DNA from: OMIS01 sp964443885
GTDB taxonomy: Bacteria; Patescibacteriota; Microgenomatia; UBA1400; PJMF01
NCBI GenBank assembly: GCA_964443885.1
Contig: CAYUES010000017.1
Location: 1-19,387, forward strand
Length of the DNA: 19,387 nt
Direction: 5' to 3'
The notes under the pieces are model-generated. The model was not told the DNA's origin and ran no database searches. It saw only the letters and a list, made by a program, of their open reading frames with translations. This document shows, piece by piece, positions 13,824 to 19,387 of the stretch. Position numbers and translations under genes: made by a program. Position 1 is the stretch's first letter. Each line of letters begins with the position of its first letter.

Positions 13824-14309
13824 TTAGAGTGTCTTTAAAACTTGTTCTAGTTCATCATCAATTAATTTACTGTGTGCTTTTGCATCGAGAGACTTCGTCA
13901 TGACTTTTTCACTGACAGAGACGACTGCTTCAACGACTTCGGCGCGGATGTTTTGAATGAGTTGTTCTTTTTCAGAGACCCAAGCTTTTTTCATCTTAGC
14001 AACTTCAGCTGCTGCGGTAGCGCGAGCTTCTTCAAGCAGTTGTGCTTTCTTGGCTTCTGCTTCAACAGTAGCTTCTTTCAAAACTAGTGAAGCTTTTTTC
14101 TTTGCTTCAGCTTCTGTTTTTTGTTTGATCTCTTCGATTTGACCTTGGTGTTCGATCGCTTTTTGAGCTGCTTTTTGTCCTTCTTCAATGCGTTTTGCAC
14201 GTTCTGCAAAGATTTTAAGCACTGGTTTATAGAGTAAAAAGGTCAACACTCCAAGCACCACACCAAAGTTGATGATTTGAAAAATAATTTGTGATGGCTC
14301 AATGTTCAT
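13824..14309 (-). CDS. atpF: ATP synthase b subunit (Fo, peripheral stalk)
   Basis: Subunit b anchors the stator stalk in the membrane. The 161-residue protein has one membrane segment (about 8-26, IIFQIINFGVVLGVLTFLLY), the usual KPVL following it, and a long Ala/Glu/Lys coiled coil (about 35-140). The C-terminus (VSEKVMTKSLDAKAHSKLID) is of the usual type for contact with delta. Length is normal. A TTAGGAGC ribosome site precedes the ATG at 14309. There is no fused delta domain. Confidence 0.96.
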   Translation of the reverse strand: MNIEPSQIIFQIINFGVVLGVLTFLLYKPVLKIFAERAKRIEEGQKAAQKAIEHQGQIEEIKQKTEAEAKKKASLVLKEATVEAEAKKAQLLEEARATAAAEVAKMKKAWVSEKEQLIQNIRAEVVEAVVSVSEKVMTKSLDAKAHSKLIDDELEQVLKTL

Positions 14310-14326
14310 GATCTTGCTCCTAACTC

Positions 14327-14342
14327 AAGCGTTTGCACGCTT
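14327..14342 (-). other. Intercistronic hairpin between atpE and atpF
   Basis: On the minus strand AAGCGT-GCAA-ACGCTT forms a perfect 6-bp stem capped by a GNRA-type GCAA tetraloop. It lies in the 49-base gap after atpE and just before the atpF ribosome site. It has no T run, so it is not a terminator. It may stabilise the atpE part of the mRNA. Confidence 0.6.
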
Positions 14343-14358
14343 TCGTTTTTTGTAACGT

Positions 14359-14574
14359 TTATACGAACTTTAAGATCAAAGCCACTACTAATGCGTAGAT
14401 AGCGATAGCTTCAGCGAACGCCATACCGAGCACCATGTTAGTTTGGATTTTACTTGCAGCTTCTGGGTTACGACCAATTGCTTCAAGTCCCTTACTTACA
14501 AGCATACCGATAGCAATGGCTGGTCCTACTGAACCGATTCCCATTACGAGTGCGATTGCAAATGCGTCTGACAT
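14359..14574 (-). CDS. atpE: ATP synthase c subunit (Fo rotor ring)
   Basis: Subunit c forms the membrane ring that carries the coupling ion. It has 71 residues and two helices joined by the polar loop GLEAIGRNPEAASK (family RQP; here RNP). The ion-binding carboxylate is Glu55 in AFAEAIAIYALVV. The position equivalent to the helix-1 Gln of Na+ enzymes is Ile22, and the residue after Glu55 is Ala, not Ser or Thr. The Na+ ligand set is therefore missing and proton coupling is likely. A strong AAGGAGA ribosome site precedes the ATG, as expected for the subunit needed in most copies. Confidence 0.97.
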   Translation of the reverse strand: MSDAFAIALVMGIGSVGPAIAIGMLVSKGLEAIGRNPEAASKIQTNMVLGMAFAEAIAIYALVVALILKFV

Positions 14575-14603
14575 AAATTCTCCTTAATTATTATTACTAC
14601 TTT

Positions 14604-15593
14604 TTAGTGCTCTTCCCCATGGCCTAATGTTGCCATATTAATAAATACCAGAGAAAGCATTGAAAAGACGAGCGCTTGAATGAAGCCAACAAAGACTTCA
14701 AGTCCATAGAATGGAATTGGAATTGCTAGGCCAGCTAAGTAGGTAATAACCATCAGCAAGACTTCACCTGCAAAGATATTACCAAACAACCGGAAACCGA
14801 ACGAAAGAATCTTGCCGATTTCTGAGATTAGCTCAAGAATACCAACAAAGAACATGATCGGACTTGAGAAGTTAAAGAACTTTGAGAAGTATCCAAGTGA
14901 TAAGAACTTGACACCAAAGAACTGGACTAAGAACATCGTAATCAGACCGAGAGCTAACGTCATGTTGAGGTCGGCGGTACCAGCGCGGAACAAGTGAACT
15001 TGGGCATGTTCAGTACTAGTTGGATGTTCTTCTGAAAGGGCTGGTTCAGCATGTGCTGCACTGCCAGTTGTTGATTCTTCAACTTCTGCGTGCTCGGCCG
15101 CTGTTTGTGAACCGGTACTGGTTACTTCAGGAGTAGCGTGGTCATCAGCGGGTGCGCCAGTTGCAGCGGGTGCGGCAACTTGGTTTTCATCGACATGTAC
15201 TTCAGAAAGTGTCTCAACAGGACTGTGTTCACCAGCAGCAGCTAGGTTTGGGGTAACCATCAGCGTACCAACACCTGGCAGTAATCCAAACCAGTTGTTG
15301 AGTAAGATAAATAAGAAAAAAGTCGCTATAAAAGGAAAAAAGAGACTTGTTTTTTTCAAGTCTCCGGTAATTGAGTGAACTAAACTGTAGAGGGATTCAA
15401 TAATCCACTCTGCAAAGTTTTGAAGTCCCTTTGGCTTTGTGGTGCTGGTAAGACTGCGATTGGCGATGACTGCAAACGTGATAAGCAGACCGCTAACGAT
15501 CAAACTTGTGATCATGGAGTTCGTCAAGATTAAGCCTCCCAGTTGAAGAACTGGTTCTGCTGAAAGTGAAATGTGCAGGCCTGTCGCTGCCAT
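14604..15593 (-). CDS. atpB: ATP synthase a subunit (Fo) with a large acidic, His-rich extracytoplasmic insert
   Basis: Subunit a forms the ion half-channels next to the c-ring. The essential Arg268 (SFGFRLFGN), Glu277 (FAGEVLL) and Gln306 (VGFIQALVF) are present. The 329 residues exceed the usual 220-290. The excess is a low-complexity insert at about 117-199, between NWFGLLPGVGTL and the conserved FRAGTADLNMTLALGL. It contains 8 His if the closing His200 is counted, about 13 Glu and 3 Asp, and no Lys or Arg. In known a subunits this loop faces the outside of the membrane. It is the first gene of the operon, about 45 nt after the predicted transcription start, with no clear ribosome site. 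The ATG at 15593 is the only good start before the first membrane segment. Confidence 0.95.
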   Translation of the reverse strand: MAATGLHISLSAEPVLQLGGLILTNSMITSLIVSGLLITFAVIANRSLTSTTKPKGLQNFAEWIIESLYSLVHSITGDLKKTSLFFPFIATFFLFILLNNWFGLLPGVGTLMVTPNLAAAGEHSPVETLSEVHVDENQVAAPAATGAPADDHATPEVTSTGSQTAAEHAEVEESTTGSAAHAEPALSEEHPTSTEHAQVHLFRAGTADLNMTLALGLITMFLVQFFGVKFLSLGYFSKFFNFSSPIMFFVGILELISEIGKILSFGFRLFGNIFAGEVLLMVITYLAGLAIPIPFYGLEVFVGFIQALVFSMLSLVFINMATLGHGEEH

Positions 15594-15644
15594 AATGATC
15601 TTTATAAGTATTCAATATATATTTGTCGCCAAGAACCACAAAGA

Positions 15645-15672
15645 ATTATACCTATACTCGCTTTAAGAGCAA
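15645..15672 (-). promoter_or_regulatory. atp operon promoter (TTGCTC-16-TATAAT)
   Basis: On the minus strand, -35 TTGCTC (15667-15672) and a perfect -10 TATAAT (15645-15650) are separated by 16 bp, between the LytR_C-protein gene and atpB. Transcription should start near 15638, giving a leader of about 45 nt before atpB. Confidence 0.75.
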
Positions 15673-15714
15673 GAGACAAAAGTACGTTCTTGTATATGTT
15701 ACTCAATTCAAGTT

Positions 15715-17625
15715 CTACTCGGCAAGAACCAAGATCAAATCGTACGTTCCTTGTGGATCTTCGGCCTTGGCTGCTTCATCAAATGTGGTCTCAACATCTG
15801 TAGCAGTATCTAATCGAGTAAGAATCGCATCATTGCGCTCTTTCATGTAGGTAACGTAGCCACCATCATACTTGCCTTTGGCATTGGTTGCAGTTACGGT
15901 ACCAAGTTTAGCTTGTTCGATTTTAGTTTTAAAAGTGCCGGCATAGCCAGCTTTGGTAGTGGCGTTCACCACCAAGATTTTTAAGTTGGCAGGAGTAGCG
16001 CTTTCTGTTGCATCTGGGGTTGGTTCGGGCGTGGCAGTTGCTTCTGGCGTTGGTGTGGTCTCAACCGCAACGATTGGAGTTTCTTCTGTGCTCCCTGCTG
16101 AACCTGAAAACTTCAAAATGGCAAGGCCGCCGCCGACGCCCACTGCGACTGTTACAGCAAAAACTGCCAAGGCAATAAAGATCATTCGCAACATATTTTT
16201 CACTCCCGATTTATTTTTAATGGTGGGCAGTGGCTTAGCAACTTGTGTAGATTCGGCTACAACTTTGGTTGGTTCAGTTACTGATTGTGCCTGAACGAAT
16301 TGGCGTAAGTCAATATCCTCGTCAGCCTTTGGTGTCACAACAGCTGTTTCCAGACTAGGGCGAGCAGTTGCACTAGGAGTTACTACCTCTGGTTTTAAAA
16401 CCGGTGCATCATCGACCTCGATGGCTTTCTTCTTTTCAGGTAGCTCTTTAGCAACATCACCAGAAGAGATCTCATCATACTCAACGTCTTCATCAGTTGA
16501 AGTAGTCATCGAATCGACAGGGTTTGGCATGTTAGTTGCGAGTGGCAACGGAATAGCTGCTGCTGCACTTGGCGCAATGGCCATCGAGGCAGCTGCGGTA
16601 GTCGCTGTAGGCAAAATACTAGCAGTAGCGGGTGTAGCATCCTCTGCTTCATCAGTGATCTTTTTATCTGGAGTACTAGGTTTTGGTAACTCCGTTTCTT
16701 CTACTTCTTCATCCTCTTTCTCTCCAACACTGGCTGCAGTTGTGGCTGCTGCGCCGAAACTAGCAACTTCATCTGCTGTTGGTTTAGTAAGTACAAAAAT
16801 TGGTACTGGATAGTCTGGAATAGAAAGAGTTTTGAAAGAATACTCGATGACTTCTTTGACTGAAGCAGGCATTCGCTCCTCTTCGTCGGCAGTGCCAGCC
16901 ATTTGTTGAATTGGTAAGGTTTTATTGAGTTGTTCTTTGAGTTTTTCTTCAACTAATGGATTACTCAGGAGGTAGACAGTTTGAATACTTGGCTCAGAAC
17001 CTTTTAAAGTGCGGATAGTTTCAGCAATACTAGCGACATCGTCAGCCGGTGCATAAGAGGCTTGGTCGATACCAATATAGTGTTCACAGACATATAAATG
17101 ACTACCCATTTGAAGGACGCTGATCGAAGGTTCTAGTGAGATCAAAGACTTAATTACCCAACTAAGTGATGAAATACCAGCCACAGTAACCGCATGATCT
17201 TGAACAGCCACGCGCAGTGGTGCTAAAAGTTCTTTCTCAATTGCTGAAAGTTGGACACGAGAAGTGCCGCGAATTTCGTTTAAGACAGCTGAATCAATGA
17301 GATGGGTGTCTTTTGTAATACCAATTTGAGGAAATGTATTTGATTGGAGCTGTTCCTTAATTTGGGTGTCAGATTTTTCCTTGATGCTAACGATAGTGCT
17401 CGTAAAAAGGAAGTCAGGAAGAATAATATGATATTTCTCGCTTGGTTCCAGCTTGCTAAACAGTTTTTGAATATTGGCAGCAATAAATGAATTCTCGTCA
17501 AGAAAACTGCCATTAATTTGGGTAAATGAATGAATTGAAAAACTATGTGGTTTCTTCCCTGGTAAGCCTTCAGCAATGTAGGCGACTTCGGGTAGAATAT
17601 AGAGGAGTTTTTGCGTATCTAGCAT
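15715..17625 (-). CDS. PilM-like N-terminus / transmembrane / LytR_C-domain protein
   Basis: This protein of 636 residues has four visible parts. Residues 1-240 look like a divergent PilM/GspL-type actin-like fold (HIILPDFLFTSTIVSIKEKS, LSAIEKELLAPLRVA, VAGISSLSWVIKSLISLEPS, ISVLQMGSHLYVCEH); this is inferred from pattern, and I see no clear ATP-binding motif. Residues 245-478 are a low-complexity Ala/Thr/Glu/Pro linker. Residues 479-503 are one membrane helix (MLRMIFIALAVFAVTVAV). After a Thr-Pro-Glu linker, residues 547-635 match a LytR_C domain (LKILVVNATTKAGYAGTFKT, then the VTYMKERNDAILTRL segment). The long N-terminal part is probably cytoplasmic and LytR_C outside, so it may link a cytoplasmic assembly to the cell wall. 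It is divergent from the PH-domain gene. A TGCTATAAT promoter lies 8 nt from the ATG. Confidence 0.75.
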   Translation of the reverse strand: MLDTQKLLYILPEVAYIAEGLPGKKPHSFSIHSFTQINGSFLDENSFIAANIQKLFSKLEPSEKYHIILPDFLFTSTIVSIKEKSDTQIKEQLQSNTFPQIGITKDTHLIDSAVLNEIRGTSRVQLSAIEKELLAPLRVAVQDHAVTVAGISSLSWVIKSLISLEPSISVLQMGSHLYVCEHYIGIDQASYAPADDVASIAETIRTLKGSEPSIQTVYLLSNPLVEEKLKEQLNKTLPIQQMAGTADEEERMPASVKEVIEYSFKTLSIPDYPVPIFVLTKPTADEVASFGAAATTAASVGEKEDEEVEETELPKPSTPDKKITDEAEDATPATASILPTATTAAASMAIAPSAAAAIPLPLATNMPNPVDSMTTSTDEDVEYDEISSGDVAKELPEKKKAIEVDDAPVLKPEVVTPSATARPSLETAVVTPKADEDIDLRQFVQAQSVTEPTKVVAESTQVAKPLPTIKNKSGVKNMLRMIFIALAVFAVTVAVGVGGGLAILKFSGSAGSTEETPIVAVETTPTPEATATPEPTPDATESATPANLKILVVNATTKAGYAGTFKTKIEQAKLGTVTATNAKGKYDGGYVTYMKERNDAILTRLDTATDVETTFDEAAKAEDPQGTYDLILVLAE

Positions 17626-17633
17626 GCAGAAAA

Positions 17634-17642
17634 ATTATAGCA
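17634..17642 (-). promoter_or_regulatory. Extended -10 promoter of the PilM-like/LytR_C gene
   Basis: The minus strand reads TGC-TATAAT, a perfect extended -10, with 8 bases between it and the ATG at 17625. The transcript would start at or within a base or two of the start codon (near-leaderless). No ribosome site is possible in that space. Confidence 0.65.
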
Positions 17643-17734
17643 TTGATTCTTGATCCTGTGTATCTCTGTCTGCCAGATTTGAGTGAATTAGAGCTAGTGT
17701 GGTGAGATCAATAATATTGTGATTCTTATGCTCA

Positions 17735-17743
17735 TGATATAGT
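17735..17743 (+). promoter_or_regulatory. Extended -10 promoter of the PH-domain gene, probably leaderless
   Basis: TGA-TATAGT ends 6 bases before the ATG at 17750, with TTGTGA (17717-17722) as a weak -35, 15 bp upstream. The predicted start nucleotide is the A of the ATG. A short palindrome CAATA-A-TATTG (17709-17719) overlaps the -35 and could be an operator, but this is only a possibility. Confidence 0.6.
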
Positions 17744-17749
17744 ACCAAT

Positions 17750-18448
17750 ATGGCAAGTATTTTTGAAACATCTCACTTTGAGTTCCCATATAAATACCGT
17801 TTTCCTGGGCAGTCTAGCAACGAGCAGCTGCTGTATGTAACGCGTGAAAACAAAGTGATGCTGTGGGTTCGCCTGCTTGGCGTCTTAGTAACGGCCGCCA
17901 TCTTGGGGCTGCTAGGAATGATGTTAGGAAGTGTTTTGCAGGGCATTTTACTAGATGAAGGCCCAGTCGTGGTGCTGCAGATGATGAGCATGATTGTAGC
18001 GATTGTTTTCGCAGGAATTGGCTGGTGGTGGGTAACTGCGATGTGGAAAAAAAGCCTAGCGATTGTGACGACACAGCGCATGGCAAAAATTATTTATACA
18101 ACGCCATTTAATCGGCACATGCTTTCTCTTCCCCTTGAAATGATAGTCGATACTGGTTCGTACACGAAGGGGTTTGTGCAAGCAGCGTTTAGTTTAGCCA
18201 CGTTTACGGCTCGCTCGAGCGCAACCAGCTCAGGGGCCGCCAGTGATGATAGTGAACGGATTAATAAAAAATACTTTTACATTGAAAACATTGCGGCTGC
18301 CGAAGATTTACAGCACTATGTCAATAAACTGCTCCAGGCGTTTCGGTACAATCGAGATAAACTCGATGCGTTCCGACCATTTATCCCCCACCTCAAAGGT
18401 GAACGACGGCAAAGTTTTATGAAAGACTGGCCGGAGTACTGGAGTTAG
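17750..18448 (+). CDS. Membrane protein with bacterial PH-like domain (YdbS/DUF304 type)
   Basis: This 232-residue protein begins with a short cytoplasmic part containing FPGQSSNEQLLYVTRENKVM, a pattern common before the membrane segments of YdbS-like proteins. Two membrane helices follow, at about 37-62 (VMLWVRLLGVLVTAAILGLL) and 76-98 (VLQMMSMIVAIVFAGIGWWW). A bacterial PH-like domain (about 100-205) starts SLAIVTTQRMAKIIYTTPFN and includes HMLSLPLEMIVDTGSYTKGF and a closing helix EDLQHYVNKLLQAF. The Ser/Ala/Thr-rich loop at 155-172 is variable. The function of the family is poorly known; it is an inner-membrane protein. It is the only plus-strand gene, converging on the 18458 gene with 9 bases between the stops and no obvious terminator. 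Confidence 0.78.
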   Translation: MASIFETSHFEFPYKYRFPGQSSNEQLLYVTRENKVMLWVRLLGVLVTAAILGLLGMMLGSVLQGILLDEGPVVVLQMMSMIVAIVFAGIGWWWVTAMWKKSLAIVTTQRMAKIIYTTPFNRHMLSLPLEMIVDTGSYTKGFVQAAFSLATFTARSSATSSGAASDDSERINKKYFYIENIAAAEDLQHYVNKLLQAFRYNRDKLDAFRPFIPHLKGERRQSFMKDWPEYWS

Positions 18449-18457
18449 CGCCGCGAG

Positions 18458-19387
18458 CTACTGTTGATACCCATATTTGTATCGTCTTCTTACTTCTTTC
18501 AAGTATCGTTCTACTGCTGTTTCGGGATCTATATCATACAGAATTAATTCTAATCGAGATAGATTATCTACATACTCCCAGTAATCAGCGCTAGTAGGTT
18601 GATCAGCTTGATCTGTATCACTACAGACATACTGTACAGACCCTAGGTAGTGCAACTTTTCTGACGAAGCAGGTTGCTGGGGATCGACCGATAGCTCAGA
18701 GAGAAATAGTAAAATTATTCCAGAAGAAAAAGCCTCTGCCGACCGATGTGGCAAGCTACTATCGTATCGATCCTCTACATAGAGGTGATCTTTAAAAACA
18801 GCCTCGACATCCGCATCACTACCGCCAAACATCTCATTAAAGTGAGTCATGTAGTATCGCTTCATCAAATCGATCGCGTGCGCGGTATCAAGAGGATCGT
18901 AGCAACCATCTTCCCTGTTAATTCTCTCAAAATCTAGAATAGGCGGTGGTGGTCTACGAGGAGAGCCAGGAGTGGGAGTAGGACGATCAAGTGGTGAGAA
19001 GTCGATACCTGACTCCTTTAGCAGTTCAGCCCATAACTCGTCATCATCTAGTTCATTAACCTGTGGTTCGGTTGGAGCTGTTGTCAGGTCGCGCGCTTTT
19101 CGAGCCAGTGCCTCTCTAAAAGAATATAAAGAAAGTGGCTTTTTGTCGCCTGGTGCACCGAGTCCGAGCACGCCGTCAAGGGTACCGATACTAGTTTTTG
19201 TTGCATTCAGCATGTAAATTGTGACGCCGTTGGAGAGCTCTATGATGCCAAGTACGTCACCATTATCGACTGTAAGAGCAGCCTTTTGGGTGGCAAAAGT
19301 ACTTGCCGTCATGTATAGACCCGCGGTATTTTCCAGGATACTGGTTTCAAAACGCCAGATTGAGCCTAGTTTTGTACGCGGTACAGC
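18458..19387 (-). CDS. Unrecognised protein, 5' end outside window
   Basis: The frame stays open from the TAG at 18458-18460 to the right edge. An internal ATG at 19312 is preceded by 25 further sense codons (ending ENTAGLY) that read like normal protein, so the gene is probably truncated by the window and not started there. The first part (TASTFATQKAALTVDNGDVL, GIIELSNGVTIYMLNATKTS) is beta-rich, faintly like a FecR-type domain, which I cannot confirm. A Pro-rich linker (RPTPTPGSPRRPPPPIL) follows. The remainder is acidic, rich in Asp, Glu and Tyr, and ends in a basic helix (YLKEVRRRYKYGYQQ). Residues such as DTAHAIDLMKRYYMTHFNEM suggest a helical domain. No function is assigned. Confidence 0.65.
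   Translation of the reverse strand, partial: AVPRTKLGSIWRFETSILENTAGLYMTASTFATQKAALTVDNGDVLGIIELSNGVTIYMLNATKTSIGTLDGVLGLGAPGDKKPLSLYSFREALARKARDLTTAPTEPQVNELDDDELWAELLKESGIDFSPLDRPTPTPGSPRRPPPPILDFERINREDGCYDPLDTAHAIDLMKRYYMTHFNEMFGGSDADVEAVFKDHLYVEDRYDSSLPHRSAEAFSSGIILLFLSELSVDPQQPASSEKLHYLGSVQYVCSDTDQADQPTSADYWEYVDNLSRLELILYDIDPETAVERYLKEVRRRYKYGYQQ

Noticed and set aside
16421..16813. Plus-strand ORF of 130 codons, Ala/Ser/Val-rich
   Set aside because: Mirror of the low-complexity Ala/Thr/Glu linker of the LytR_C protein. No start signals.
1..19387. CRISPR arrays, insertion sequences, prophage or toxin-antitoxin genes
   Set aside because: No regularly spaced repeats, transposase, integrase or terminal inverted repeats were seen.

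Overview
The window is a compact, gene-dense bacterial segment: 16 protein genes, 15 on the minus strand and one on the plus strand. I infer a Patescibacteria (CPR) genome from the style of the proteins: a complete F1Fo-ATP synthase operon with reduced or remodelled subunits, a PilM-like/LytR_C membrane protein, a PH-domain membrane protein, short spacers and several promoters that abut start codons. Microgenomates or Saccharibacteria are possible, but I cannot fix the class. A run of 10 N at 1204-1213 shows that this is an assembled scaffold.

Layout from left to right. (1) 1-1787: secA, cut by the window edge at its C-terminus and interrupted by the N run. (2) 1898-3418: secreted or anchored trypsin-like protease. 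(3) 3484-4767: serS, preceded on the minus strand by a T-box riboswitch (about 4962-5161) with its own extended -10 promoter, and then by a second strongly structured RNA segment (4826-4955). (4) 5216-5890: stand-alone OmpR-type winged-helix protein. (5) 5997-8108: lysyl-tRNA synthetase fused to a C-terminal HD phosphohydrolase domain. (6) 8239-8781: greA, with a strong promoter that ends at the start codon. (7) 9096-15593: atpBEFHAGDC, the whole ATP synthase operon, with a promoter at 15645-15672 and a probable terminator at 8822-8887. (8) 15715-17625: PilM-like/TM/LytR_C protein, divergent from (9) 17750-18448, a PH-domain membrane protein. (10) 18458-19387: an unrecognised gene whose reading frame runs off the right edge.

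Themes: translation (serS, lysS), transcription fidelity (greA), secretion (secA, protease), energy (ATP synthase) and cell envelope. The most unusual points are the delta subunit made of two tandem copies of the delta C-terminal domain with no N-terminal domain; the LysRS-HD fusion; the serS T-box with a very small Stem I and a T-box UGGC that matches the GCCA end of tRNA-Ser; an acidic, His-rich insert of about 80 residues in ATP synthase subunit a; and -10 elements placed 6-8 nt from start codons. All 16 genes are readable with the standard code, and none of the 15 visible stop codons is TGA.
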